DNA of 64,000 nt from Marinicrinis sediminis (GCF_042685085.1 NZ_JBHUMM010000043.1:124001-188000); one strand, 5' to 3'; shown: positions 52,238-60,459, counted from the first letter of the stretch. Notes: a model not told the origin generated them from the sequence alone. Numbers and translations: made by a program.

Positions 52238-53947
52238 ATGCTGGTGGAATGTACGATTAAAAATTTGGCCGTCATCGAATCCATTCATGTGCGGTTTTAT
52301 GAAGGCTTTCATGTCATTACGGGGGAAACAGGCGCAGGGAAATCGATGCTGATTGATGCGCTCGGGTTAATTGCAGGAGGAAGAGCTTCTTCAGAATGGG
52401 TGCGTTATGGGGAAGATCGCGCAGAGATTGAATGTCTGTTCGAATTGCCTGCCCATCATACCGCATGGGCGCTGTTGCAGGAATGGGGGATCGATCAGGC
52501 CGAGTGTGTGCAATTGGTTATCCGCAGAGAAATCACGAAACAGGGAAAAAGCATTAGCCGAATCAACGGACAGTTTGTCAATTTGTCCATGCTGAAGCAG
52601 CTCGGGCAACAAATCATCAACATTCACGGTCAGCATGAGCATCAATCCCTCCTGCATACCGATCAGCATATTCATCTGCTCGATGCTTTCTGTGACAAAC
52701 GAATTGAAAAGCTGAAGCAAAAATATACGTCCCTGTACGATACGTATCTTGCCACCAAGCGGAAACTGGAGGAACTGCGTCAGCATTCCCAGCAAAATCT
52801 GCAAATGATCGATCTGTTCCGTTTCCAGGTAGAAGAAATCCAGAAAGCGGAATTAAAATCGGGTGAAGATGAATGGCTGCAGGAAGAAAAGCAAAAGCTA
52901 GCTAATGCCGAAAAATTAGTCCAGTCCTCCTCCGCAGCTTATGAAAGTCTGAATGGCTCTCGTTCTGCACTCGCTGAAATCCAGACGGCTATGCAAAAAG
53001 TAGAGGGACTGATTCACGTGGACGAAGCCAAAATTCGACCGATCCACGAACAGATTACATCTGCGTATTACCAGCTGGAAGATGCGGCGTTCAGCTTGCG
53101 GGATTATCGGGATTCGGTGGAATTCAATCCTGTTCGGCTGGATGAGATTGAGAACCGGCTAGCTTCCATGCAATCCCTTAAACGAAAATACGGAGCAACC
53201 ATAGATGATATTCTGCAGCATTTTACCCATATCCAGGAGCAGCTGGATCAGCTTGAGCATAAGGACGAACGCATTCACGCCTTCATGATCGAAATGGAAG
53301 AGCAGGAAAAAGAATTGCGTCTCCTGGCTGAAGATTTAACCAAACTTCGCACAAAAGGGGCCCATCAGTTATCCAAACAGGTGGAGCAGCATTTGAAGGA
53401 TTTGCAAATGGGCAGAACTCGTTTTGAAGTGAACATGGATCGGAAGAAGGACGGTGCACTTAGCAAGGATGGACAGGATGATGTGGAGTTCATGATTTCT
53501 GCCAATCCAGGCGAACCGGTTCGCCCCTTGTCCAAAATTGCCTCAGGTGGAGAAATGTCGAGGATCATGCTGGCCTTGAAGTCGATATTCGCCGACGTGG
53601 ACGAGGTTCCCGTACTTATCTTTGATGAAGTGGACACGGGCGTCAGCGGACGGGCAGCGCAGGCGATTGCGGAGAAGATGTCCAGACTGGCCTCGCAGTG
53701 TCAGGTGTTCTCCATCACGCATTTGCCACAGGTCGCGTGCATGGCGGATGTTCATTATGAAATCGCCAAACATGTGGCCCGAGAGCGGACGTTTACCGAA
53801 GTGAAGATGCTGGATACCACGCAACGCATTCAAGAGCTTGCCCGCATGCTCGGAGGGGTCGAAGTAACGGAAACGACGGAGGAGCATGCCAAAGAAATGC
53901 TTGACATGGCGGCACAGAAAAAGCAATCGTGGAATCATTTACAGTAA
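52238..53947 (+). CDS. recN: DNA repair protein RecN
   Basis: SMC-like ATPase that gathers ends at double-strand breaks. 569 residues; Walker A TGETGAGKSML at the N terminus, a long central coiled coil, signature ASGGEMSRIMLALK and Walker B VPVLIFDEVDTGVSG. ATG 52238 follows GGGGAGAGGTGG. Confidence 0.96.
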   Translation: MLVECTIKNLAVIESIHVRFYEGFHVITGETGAGKSMLIDALGLIAGGRASSEWVRYGEDRAEIECLFELPAHHTAWALLQEWGIDQAECVQLVIRREITKQGKSISRINGQFVNLSMLKQLGQQIINIHGQHEHQSLLHTDQHIHLLDAFCDKRIEKLKQKYTSLYDTYLATKRKLEELRQHSQQNLQMIDLFRFQVEEIQKAELKSGEDEWLQEEKQKLANAEKLVQSSSAAYESLNGSRSALAEIQTAMQKVEGLIHVDEAKIRPIHEQITSAYYQLEDAAFSLRDYRDSVEFNPVRLDEIENRLASMQSLKRKYGATIDDILQHFTHIQEQLDQLEHKDERIHAFMIEMEEQEKELRLLAEDLTKLRTKGAHQLSKQVEQHLKDLQMGRTRFEVNMDRKKDGALSKDGQDDVEFMISANPGEPVRPLSKIASGGEMSRIMLALKSIFADVDEVPVLIFDEVDTGVSGRAAQAIAEKMSRLASQCQVFSITHLPQVACMADVHYEIAKHVARERTFTEVKMLDTTQRIQELARMLGGVEVTETTEEHAKEMLDMAAQKKQSWNHLQ

Positions 53948-54029
53948 TAAAACAAAATCGGTGCGGTTAACTTAAAGGTACGCAAATGGCGATTGCCGCA
54001 GGCAATGAATAGGGAGAAAAGGGAGCGTG

Positions 54030-55376
54030 ATGTATTTGCGACCAGTCATCAAGAAAAGTTTCGGACTTTTGCTCGTTTTCTTCATTTGCTTATTCAGTTT
54101 TTCCGCACCGTTTCAATCCTTTGCTTCATTTCCCCAGGAACTGCGCATGTTCAATGGTCAGCAGAAAACGCTGCGGCTGGCTGTGCCGGTTCATGCCAAA
54201 GTCATGGTCAAGGACCCGGATATTGTGAAAGTAAACGGACATTCCACCCCTTCGTTTCGGACCGATCTCCACCAGCCTCTTGCCTTTCATTCCGGTAAAA
54301 TCGGTGAAACGGAAATGCAGCTTAAGCTGTTCGGCACCATACCTTTCAAAACCGTCAAAGTGAGCGTCATTCCCGACTTGAAGGTCATTCCAGGCGGACA
54401 AACCATCGGCGTACGTATGAAATCAGCAGGCATTCTCGTGGTCGGACACCACTTGGTGCAACGAAATGCGGAGACCATTTCCCCTGGTGAGCAGGCCGAT
54501 ATTCGGGTCGGAGATCTGATCACCCAAATCAACGGCAAACAACTGAATGATGTGTCCAAAGTCTCCCGGTTTGCCGACCAGGCAGGCAAGGAACAGAAAC
54601 CGCTCAAGGTCACCCTGAAGAGAGGTGGCAAGGTACTGCACAAAACCCTGTATCCCGCTCTGGATTCTTCGGATCAAAGCTATCGTCTAGGATTATATAT
54701 ACGGGATACAGCAGCTGGAGTAGGCACCTTAACTTTCTATTCGCCTGAGCACCAGGTATACGGGGCACTGGGCCATGTCATTACGGATATGGATACCCAG
54801 ACACCTGTCACCGTCGGCAGCGGGACGATTGTTCACTCCAATGTCACCTCGATCAGCAAAAGTCAGGACGGCGTGCCTGGCGAGAAAAGGGCGCACTTCT
54901 TCAAAGAAAACCAAATCCTTGGCACCATTGAACGGAACACCCACTTTGGCATCTTTGGCAAAATGCATCGCAATCCGGACTTTGGACTGTCCCCCAAGCC
55001 GATGCCGGTCGCGTTTAGAGAAGAAGTGAAGGAAGGGAAAGCGGAAATTCTCACCGTTGTCAAAGGGCATCAGGTCGAGAAGTTCGAGATTGAAATTGCA
55101 CATGTATCGAAACAGCATGCCCCGGCGACCAAAGGAATGGTCATCAAGATCACGGATGACAGGCTGCTCAAAGAAACAGGGGGCATTGTGCAAGGCATGA
55201 GCGGCAGTCCCATCATTCAGGATGGCAAAATTGTCGGTGCGGTCACCCACGTATTTGTCAACGATCCATCCAGCGGCTATGGCTGCTTCATTGAATGGAT
55301 GCTGGGCGATGCAGGCATTGCCCTCGATCGTCCGCAAGCTGAATCCCAAAAAGGGGAGCTGAAGGAGGCTGGTTAA
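54030..55376 (+). CDS. spoIVB: SpoIVB peptidase (S55)
   Basis: Made in the forespore and secreted to trigger pro-sigma-K processing. 448 residues; an N-terminal anchor (FGLLLVFFICLFSFSAPF), a PDZ domain around AGILVVGHHLVQR, and a serine-protease domain with His249 in GHVI and Ser391 in GMSGSPII. ATG 54030 follows AAAAGGGAG. The terminator stem begins inside the last codons. Confidence 0.95.
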   Translation: MYLRPVIKKSFGLLLVFFICLFSFSAPFQSFASFPQELRMFNGQQKTLRLAVPVHAKVMVKDPDIVKVNGHSTPSFRTDLHQPLAFHSGKIGETEMQLKLFGTIPFKTVKVSVIPDLKVIPGGQTIGVRMKSAGILVVGHHLVQRNAETISPGEQADIRVGDLITQINGKQLNDVSKVSRFADQAGKEQKPLKVTLKRGGKVLHKTLYPALDSSDQSYRLGLYIRDTAAGVGTLTFYSPEHQVYGALGHVITDMDTQTPVTVGSGTIVHSNVTSISKSQDGVPGEKRAHFFKENQILGTIERNTHFGIFGKMHRNPDFGLSPKPMPVAFREEVKEGKAEILTVVKGHQVEKFEIEIAHVSKQHAPATKGMVIKITDDRLLKETGGIVQGMSGSPIIQDGKIVGAVTHVFVNDPSSGYGCFIEWMLGDAGIALDRPQAESQKGELKEAG

Positions 55377-55393
55377 AGCCTCCTCTTGTTTTG
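55363..55393 (+). terminator. Terminator of spoIVB
   Basis: AGGAGGCT / AGCCTCCT enclose the stop codon, then CTTGTTTT. It overlaps the 0A box that follows. Confidence 0.7.
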
Positions 55394-55398
55394 TCGAA
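55391..55398. promoter_or_regulatory. 0A box 1
   Basis: TTGTCGAA is an exact match to the Spo0A-P binding core, about 190 bases upstream of spo0A. Confidence 0.65.
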
Positions 55399-55497
55399 AA
55401 ATCAGACAAAATGATTGTTATTGTAGAAAAGTACATAAAATCTTTAATTATATACGATCTTGATGTAAAATGAAATGGAAATCGCGAAAAAAATAAA

Positions 55498-55536
55498 TTC
55501 GACAGAAGGAATTCCATTCACAGTGTCGAAACTTAA
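55498..55536 (+). promoter_or_regulatory. Candidate sigma-H promoter with two 0A-like boxes before spo0A
   Basis: AAGGAATT near 55506 and GTCGAAACT near 55525 resemble a sigma-H promoter. Two 7-of-8 matches to the 0A box overlap it: TTCGACAG (55498-55505, minus strand) and GTGTCGAA (55523-55530). This would give the autoregulated, sigma-H-driven spo0A promoter known from Bacillus. Confidence 0.4.
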
Positions 55537-55587
55537 CAAAGAGTAAAAAATGGAAAATTGCCACATAGAGAATAGGAGGACGTGTTC

Positions 55588-56379
55588 GTGCAAAATATTC
55601 AAGTTTTACTGGCAGATGATAATCGAGAGTTTACGGGGCTTTTATCGGAATTCATCTCCGAGCAGAATGACATGGAAGTCATGGGGGTGGCTTATAACGG
55701 AGATGAAGTACTGAACCACATTGAAGAGGGACGTGTTCCAGATATATTGATTCTGGATATTATCATGCCTCATCTCGATGGTTTGGGCGTATTGGAAAAA
55801 TTAAGGGAGATGGATCTTCAGCCTCAACCGAAAATCATTATGCTGACTGCCTTTGGACAAGAAAATATCACACAAAAGGCTGTACAACTTGGCGCATCCT
55901 ACTACATACTCAAGCCTTTCGATATGGAAATGCTCATCAATCGCATTCGTCAGCTGGCATTGCCAAATAACGCTATCCCTTCTGTCAGTACCAGTCGTCC
56001 CAATGTCATTCCAATGGGCAAGGGCAAAAATCTCGATGCTAACATTACAAGTATCATTCATGAAATCGGGGTGCCTGCGCATATTAAAGGCTATCAATAT
56101 TTGCGTGAAGCCATCTCCATGGTGTACAACAATATTGAAATTCTAGGGGCCATTACCAAAACGCTTTATCCGGCGATTGCCGAAAAATACAAAACCACGC
56201 CTTCCCGCGTCGAACGTGCCATCCGTCATGCGATCGAAGTCGCCTGGACACGTGGCAACATCGACAGCATCTCACATCTGTTTGGCTATACGATCAACAT
56301 CTCCAAGGCGAAACCGACCAACAGTGAGTTCATCGCGATGGTCGCAGATAAGCTGCGGATCGAGCATAAGGTGAGCTGA
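55588..56379 (+). CDS. spo0A: Sporulation master regulator Spo0A
   Basis: Response regulator that starts sporulation. 263 residues. Receiver domain with Asp10 and Asp11 (ADDNREF), phosphorylation site Asp57 (ILDIIMPHLDG); C-terminal DNA-binding helix TPSRVERAIRHAIEVAW. GTG 55588 is chosen for AGGAGG at good spacing; an in-frame GTG lies two codons earlier. Last gene before the mobile element. Confidence 0.97.
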   Translation: MQNIQVLLADDNREFTGLLSEFISEQNDMEVMGVAYNGDEVLNHIEEGRVPDILILDIIMPHLDGLGVLEKLREMDLQPQPKIIMLTAFGQENITQKAVQLGASYYILKPFDMEMLINRIRQLALPNNAIPSVSTSRPNVIPMGKGKNLDANITSIIHEIGVPAHIKGYQYLREAISMVYNNIEILGAITKTLYPAIAEKYKTTPSRVERAIRHAIEVAWTRGNIDSISHLFGYTINISKAKPTNSEFIAMVADKLRIEHKVS

Positions 56380-56453
56380 GCGCTTTAACGACGGGAGCTT
56401 TGACGGATGCCGCATCGCATGTACAACGAAATTTATCGGCAATAGGATTGGAT

Positions 56454-56494
56454 CGTTCCGATAAACTTTGCGCTATGCGTTCCGAATAACTTTG
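56454..56494. repeat. Imperfect 17-base direct repeat
   Basis: CGTTCCGATAAACTTTG (56454-56470) and CGTTCCGAATAACTTTG (56478-56494) differ at two positions. They are 24 bases apart, and an inverted TTCGGAATC lies at about 56523. These could be integrase arm-binding sites. Confidence 0.35.
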
Positions 56495-56570
56495 CTAATT
56501 TCATGGCTCCTTTCGTAATTGTTTTTCGGAATCAACAACGATGTCTTTATCATAACGTATTAAGCATAAG

Positions 56571-56597
56571 CCCGTCGACTTCTCGGCGGGTTTTTGT
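56571..56597 (+). terminator. Terminator downstream of spo0A
   Basis: CCCGTCG / CGGCGGG with a G-U pair and a 6-base loop, then TTTTT. It lies about 190 bases after spo0A, and either host or element may own it. Confidence 0.65.
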
Positions 56598-56781
56598 CAT
56601 TTTCGGATAAAACAACTCTTTTTTGCTAATATTAAAACATAAGGTATGATGATTAGCTGTTTCCTCCGGATATAAAATATGGTAGGATGTTGCATTGAAG
56701 AAGTTTATTGCGGATTTATTTTTCAAATTGAAAATAACCGTAATTTCTGATCAACATTTTATTTATCTTTGGGGGATTAAA

Positions 56782-57732
56782 ATGGAACAGCGAAGAAAAC
56801 GAAGTAACCGATTGTCTGACGAGTTGCGCTTCAACAACGGACTCGACCGCGCGCTCGCCGGCTTTATGACGTATAACCGGTCTCGGAATTTAGCGGATAG
56901 CACGTTGAAATACCACGAAAATAGTATACGCGAACTGGACAAGCTGATTAAGCACTTTAACGTTGATGTAGAGGACTTGACGGAAAATATCGTTCGCGAA
57001 TACATCACGTATAAGCTGGAATGCGGCGTTAAGGCGACGACGATCAATCAGTACCTCCGTACTTGGCGGCCGTTCGGGAATTTTCTCGTCCGCAATAAAT
57101 TTGCAAAAATCAACGCATTTGAGAACATTTCGAATCTGCTCATCGAAAAGAAGCTCATTGAGACGTTTTCAGCTGAACAAGTAGATAAGCTGCTAAATAC
57201 GCCGGATCGGGCGACGTTTACCGGTTTTCGGGACTACGTAATTATGTCGCTGATGCTCGAAACAGGCGTCCGTTTATCTGAAGCAATAGGCGTTAAAATG
57301 AATGACGTCGATTTTAAGGCCGGGTTAATCCGCGTATTCGGCAAAGGACGGAAAGAGCGCTATGTCCCATTCCAGGATCAAATGGCGCAGCGGCTGCGGA
57401 AGTATATCGAGTACAGAGGACGGATCATGCATCCGAATTTATTCTTGTCCGTTGAAAATCAGCCGTTAAAACCCCGCTCGTTCCAGGACAACATGCGGAA
57501 ATACGGCGTGAAATCCCGGCTGCCTGTTCGAGTCTCGCCACATACGCTCCGCCATACGTTCGCGAAAATGTATTTGCTAAACGGCGGCGATGCGTTCAGT
57601 CTCAAGAATATTCTCGGCCACACGACGCTAGATATGGTATCGCATTACATATCGCTGTTCAGCGAAGACGTGGCGACGCAGCATCGGAAATATAGTCCGC
57701 TGGATCGGTTAATGAGCGAAAGGGACGTATAA
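56782..57732 (+). CDS. int: Tyrosine site-specific integrase
   Basis: 316 residues. An N-terminal SAM-like domain (FMTYNRSRNLADSTLKYHENS) is followed by the catalytic domain with Arg164 (GVRLSEA), His254 and Arg257 (HTLRH), His280 (LGHTT) and Tyr289 (HYISLF): the complete active set. ATG 56782 follows TTTGGGGGAT; an upstream in-frame TTG reading at 56695 lacks a ribosome site. It integrates the element, apparently downstream of spo0A. Confidence 0.92.
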   Translation: MEQRRKRSNRLSDELRFNNGLDRALAGFMTYNRSRNLADSTLKYHENSIRELDKLIKHFNVDVEDLTENIVREYITYKLECGVKATTINQYLRTWRPFGNFLVRNKFAKINAFENISNLLIEKKLIETFSAEQVDKLLNTPDRATFTGFRDYVIMSLMLETGVRLSEAIGVKMNDVDFKAGLIRVFGKGRKERYVPFQDQMAQRLRKYIEYRGRIMHPNLFLSVENQPLKPRSFQDNMRKYGVKSRLPVRVSPHTLRHTFAKMYLLNGGDAFSLKNILGHTTLDMVSHYISLFSEDVATQHRKYSPLDRLMSERDV

Positions 57733-57736
57733 TCAA

Positions 57737-57772
57737 AAGTACCTACGTAGAATTTGCGTAGGTACTTCGTAT
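57737..57772. terminator. Bidirectional terminator after the integrase
   Basis: AAGTACCTACG / CGTAGGTACTT is a perfect 11-bp stem with a 9-base loop. Read leftward it is followed by a T run (TTTTGATT); rightward by CGTATTT. It sits between the convergent integrase and the leftward small operon. Confidence 0.75.
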
Positions 57773-57955
57773 TTACCTTCGAATAATAAACGTACAATTC
57801 CCCCGCATGAACCAAGCTCCGTTAATTCTTACCGCATTTTCTGATATATCCTCGATCACTCCGCCCGCTTCGATCAATTCGCCTGCCTGTAAGACGCAAA
57901 CAATTCGACGATCCATTGCGGCTGTGTATAGTTCAACGTTAGATAGATTCGTCAT
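57773..57955 (-). CDS. Small hypothetical protein of the repressor operon
   Basis: 60 residues; no known family. Beta-like strands (RRIVCVLQAGELIEAGGVIEDI) and a hydrophobic C-terminal half suggest a small folded protein. Its ATG overlaps the stop of the upstream membrane-protein gene (57952-57955), so the two are coupled. Part of the leftward operon of the element. Confidence 0.6.
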   Translation of the reverse strand: MTNLSNVELYTAAMDRRIVCVLQAGELIEAGGVIEDISENAVRINGAWFMRGNCTFIIRR

Positions 57956-58143
57956 TTTTTATCAGCGATTTCTTTTAAAAGATCGATAATCTTACCAAGT
58001 CCAAGGAAGAAAGCACCGATGGCAATTCCGGTTCCAATTGCTATGTACTTAAGCACTCCCTCAACTTTGAAGCCGAGATAAAATCCGAGAATAAATAATA
58101 AGATTCCTATTGCCAGGAGTAGCGCTGATACGTGACTCTTCAT
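57952..58143 (-). CDS. Small two-helix membrane protein
   Basis: 63 residues: LLLAIGILLFILGFYLGF and YIAIGTGIAIGAFFLGL are membrane helices, followed by the charged end KIIDLLKEIADKK. GGGGGAA lies before its ATG. I do not recognise the family; a holin-like, superinfection or envelope role is possible but not shown. Confidence 0.6.
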   Translation of the reverse strand: MKSHVSALLLAIGILLFILGFYLGFKVEGVLKYIAIGTGIAIGAFFLGLGKIIDLLKEIADKK

Positions 58144-58159
58144 CTGTCATTCCCCCATA

Positions 58160-58192
58160 TAAAAACGCGATCCAGCCATGAGCTAGTCGCGT
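58160..58192 (-). terminator. Terminator of the XRE repressor gene
   Basis: ACGCGA / TCGCGT with an inner AGC / GCT pair. Read leftward, the stem is followed by TTTTTATA. It begins at the repressor stop codon. Confidence 0.65.
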
Positions 58193-58425
58193 TATTCTTC
58201 GTTGTAGTGTTGTATGTATGTAATTTCTATCAGCTCAGAAACATCATCAATATTTAAAGCATCAGCAATTCGCTCTAAATGGCGAAGGTTTACTTTGTCT
58301 CTAATATTACGGCTCATCTCTGATATCGAAGCTTGTCTAACACCTGTCATTTCTGAAAGCTGCAATTGAGTTAAATTCCGTGACCGCATAACTTCATTAA
58401 GTTTAACATTAATCTTACGTCCCAT
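58192..58425 (-). CDS. XRE-family repressor (Cro/C1-type HTH)
   Basis: 77 residues: LNEVMRSRNLTQLQLSEMTGVRQASISEMSRN carries the helix-turn-helix. Small size and position, directly left of a promoter switch, fit the repressor of a phage-like control module. It probably binds the three ATACG repeats in 58453-58512. TATAAT with a TTGTGT -35 on its own strand forms its promoter. Confidence 0.8.
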   Translation of the reverse strand: MGRKINVKLNEVMRSRNLTQLQLSEMTGVRQASISEMSRNIRDKVNLRHLERIADALNIDDVSELIEITYIQHYNEE

Positions 58426-58452
58426 TCCTAATCCTCCAGTCTAATTTATTTG

Positions 58453-58481
58453 ATTATACGAAAAGTAGTATATTGACACAA
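58453..58481 (-). promoter_or_regulatory. Leftward promoter of the repressor
   Basis: Minus strand TTGTGT (58476-58481), 17 bases, TATAAT (58453-58458). Its -35 overlaps that of the rightward promoter. Confidence 0.6.
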
Positions 58482-58512
58482 TACGAATAAACGATTATAC
58501 TGATATACGTAT
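58455..58512. promoter_or_regulatory. Three operator-like repeats
   Basis: ATACG followed by an A/T-rich tail occurs at 58456, 58481 and 58505, 25 and 24 bases apart, covering both promoters. The third is part of the palindrome ATACGTAT. Confidence 0.5.
58473..58501 (+). promoter_or_regulatory. Rightward early promoter
   Basis: TTGACA (58473-58478), 17 bases, TATACT (58496-58501). It would drive the rightward genes from 58549 on. Confidence 0.7.
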
Positions 58513-58548
58513 AAAAGAATAATATACTTAGTTTAGGAGGTTACACAT

Positions 58549-58779
58549 ATGAATCAAATCTCATACCGCCGCCACCAATCCGGTAATTTCATCGTTAGTC
58601 TCATCGGAACCACGCAGGAAATCGCGTTACTCCCGCTTCCATTCAGCCGCAAAACTGGCGCCAGCCTGTCCGCCACTTTCGGTTGTATGGCGGTCACACC
58701 GTCGCAAGCCGCCGCGCTCGGCTTTATTATTGACGAGGGGGTGATCGCTCGTGGCAACGATACATATACGGCAGTTTAA
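58549..58779 (+). CDS. Hypothetical protein, first rightward gene of the element
   Basis: 76 residues with no family I recognise. TTTAGGAGG precedes ATG 58549, a strong ribosome site. The Ala/Gly-rich end and Ser/Thr-rich middle give no motif. It is transcribed from the switch and is thus an early gene. Confidence 0.6.
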   Translation: MNQISYRRHQSGNFIVSLIGTTQEIALLPLPFSRKTGASLSATFGCMAVTPSQAAALGFIIDEGVIARGNDTYTAV

Positions 58780-58786
58780 TCTCGTT

Positions 58787-58882
58787 ATGAGCCGACGAAG
58801 GAAACGTTTCATATCGCAAATTATCGCGGCCCTTCTCGTTGAATTTTTTCGTATCATCATGACGGGGATGATCAGCCGATGA
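58787..58882 (+). CDS. Possible 31-residue basic/hydrophobic peptide
   Basis: A short frame whose product begins with a basic run (MSRRRKR) and continues as a hydrophobic helix. Its stop overlaps the next start (ATGA at 58879-58882), which suggests coupling. There is no clear ribosome site, so this is a weak call. Confidence 0.3.
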   Translation: MSRRRKRFISQIIAALLVEFFRIIMTGMISR

Positions 58883-59094
58883 AATATAAATCACAAACGG
58901 AAGTCAAAGCGCACGAATATGCCGCTTGCAACGATTATAAGCTACGCTATATGCCATATTCGATTGCTTATCCGAATGGCTATATACGAGTCAAAGCGCC
59001 GACCGGTCAAACGTTCATCGTTACTGAATGGCACGCGGTGATACCCGCGATCTTCGAGCATAAAGCGACGATAAGTGGAGGTGTCCGCCAATGA
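58879..59094 (+). CDS. Hypothetical element protein
   Basis: 71 residues; no known family. It is basic with several Tyr (YKLRYMPYSIAYPNGYIRVK). Its ATG overlaps the preceding frame, and its stop overlaps the next start (ATGA), so it is part of a coupled series. Confidence 0.5.
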   Translation: MKYKSQTEVKAHEYAACNDYKLRYMPYSIAYPNGYIRVKAPTGQTFIVTEWHAVIPAIFEHKATISGGVRQ

Positions 59095-59405
59095 AACGGG
59101 TAACAGTACGCTTCCATTTCGTAGAAACTGACGGATCATCTGAAAATCTCGATTACGATGGTTACTTGACGTCAAATAATGCGGCTATTTTCGTTGATGA
59201 CATCGGCGCGGCCGTCGTTCATGTGAGGCTGCTAGAGGACGATGTATACTTGATGACGTCACACTTTACTTACGTTAGGCTCGGAACGGCCAGCATCGAA
59301 GATGTCCCGCTACTATATAAGAGGTTAAAACGGATGAGTGCGTATGAATTAGTCATCGAACACGTAATCAAACTTGCAATTGATGAAGTAGCTTTCGATT
59401 TGTAA
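59091..59405 (+). CDS. Hypothetical element protein
   Basis: 104 residues, mainly alternating beta-like strands (RVTVRFHFVETDGSSENLDYDGY, GAAVVHVRLLEDDVYLMTS) and a helical end. No family recognised. ATGA coupling with the preceding gene supports it; GGAGGTG lies just before. Confidence 0.6.
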   Translation: MKRVTVRFHFVETDGSSENLDYDGYLTSNNAAIFVDDIGAAVVHVRLLEDDVYLMTSHFTYVRLGTASIEDVPLLYKRLKRMSAYELVIEHVIKLAIDEVAFDL

Positions 59406-59462
59406 CGCTGTCTCCGATGAAATTTCGGAATTGTAGCGCCAACTACAACTCTATCGGCAGTA

Positions 59463-59636
59463 ATGGAGGAGACATACGACGCCAGCGATTTCGCCTATAT
59501 AATGGCTCCCACGGCGCCAAACGCGGGAGCCGATACGCTAATTCCTGGATCGGGAGGAATGCGCATCCTCATCGGCAACGATCCATTACTGAAAGGCGGT
59601 CGGTTTACGCGGCAACGTGGACTGTCCGTCTTTTAA
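59463..59636 (+). CDS. Possible 57-residue hypothetical protein
   Basis: A frame from ATG 59463 reads MEETYDASDFAYIMAPT and later PGSGGMRILIGNDPLLKGG, which is more protein-like than the overlapping longer frame at 59417. The ribosome site is weak. No family recognised. Confidence 0.35.
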   Translation: MEETYDASDFAYIMAPTAPNAGADTLIPGSGGMRILIGNDPLLKGGRFTRQRGLSVF

Positions 59637-60084
59637 TATGTATTACGTTAGAACAAATGTTCGGTTTCAGAATCTCTGCGGTCAAATCGATACCAATCGA
59701 ATTCAGCTTCGTGCTATGAGGCGAAAACCCCTCCGCATTCCCCTTCCGTTTCCTTTCCGTATTCCCCGTCTCAGCCGTTTTCCCATCCGCCAAGTCCTAT
59801 CGGTACCCTCTGCCATAGAACGCCTGAAATCCGCTGATTTTAAAGAATTTTCCCGTCGAAGATGACGGAAAATCGGAAAATTTATTCCGGTTTCTGTGCG
59901 AAACGCCATTTCCGTTCGCCATATATAGTATAGGCGGAATTAAATACGAAGAAATTTCCGTTCTTTTTCCGTCAAAAGTGTGCGAAATCGAAAATAGCGT
60001 TGTACATATAGGTAACGGAGTAAACAACGTTGTCTCAATTTCCGCACTGACCAGCCGTATTATACGTAACGGAGGTGAGCGCCA
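59637..60084. other. Repeat-rich gap before the Rep-like gene
   Basis: No gene is supported in these 448 bases. TTTCCGT-like hexamers and heptamers occur at 59744, 59754, 59909, 59955 and 59966, with the reverse form ACGGAAA at 59865, and an AT-rich patch ATATATAGTATA at 59921. This resembles an origin or control region. GGTAACGGAG and CGTAACGGAGG lie at its end, the latter being the ribosome site of the next gene. Confidence 0.5.
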
Positions 60085-60459
60085 ATAGATACCGCAATAA
60101 TTCAAAAAACGAAGTTGGTCGAAAAAGGCGGCTATACTCCGACGTCCCATTCGATATACCGCGACGTCTTACCGGCGCTCATCCGAAAATATAACGGGAG
60201 GGATGCGAGGGATGCGCTCATATTATTCGGATATTTACACGCTAACGTCAACGGAAAAATAGACAGCGCTTTTTATATGCGGGCATATCCGACGAATGAA
60301 CAAATCAGCCGTGACACCGGAATCCATCGGGATAGGCTCAAACGGATCAAGACGTTATTAGCGGATGAGAAGTTAGTAGTCATCGAAAAAGTTCCGTATA
60401 AGGGTAACGTGAAAGACGTGTATACGCCGATGTTTTTACCCGCCGAATCCTGTCCGTAG
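60085..60459 (+). CDS. Winged-helix Rep-like protein with probable ATA start, ended by an amber codon
   Basis: About 124 residues. IYRDVLPALIRKYNGRDARDALILFGYLHANVNG and ISRDTGIHRDRLKRIKTLLADEKLVVIEKV look like a winged helix of phage or plasmid replication and DnaD-type proteins. GGAGGTGA (60071-60078) fits an ATA at 60085, whereas the first usual start, TTG 60115, is too far. The TAG at 60457 lies in the first of three 24-bp in-frame repeats; without it the frame runs to TGA 60541 with an Asn-rich end. Function is inferred. Confidence 0.55.
   Translation: MDTAIIQKTKLVEKGGYTPTSHSIYRDVLPALIRKYNGRDARDALILFGYLHANVNGKIDSAFYMRAYPTNEQISRDTGIHRDRLKRIKTLLADEKLVVIEKVPYKGNVKDVYTPMFLPAESCP

Larger units (their letters stand above)
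56380..56781. other. Gap between spo0A and the integrase
   Basis: No gene is supported in these 402 bases. They hold an imperfect direct repeat (56454 and 56478), a terminator (56571-56597), an AT-rich stretch with TATAAAATATGG near 56672, and the ribosome site GGGGGAT of the integrase. The left end of the mobile element must lie here, but the exact point is not visible. Confidence 0.6.

Noticed and set aside
59417..59719. A 100-residue frame in the element
   Set aside because: Biased composition and no good ribosome site; the frame from 59463 reads more like protein.
59703..59909. An Arg-rich leftward frame
   Set aside because: Low-complexity product made by the TTTCCGT-type repeats; no ribosome site.
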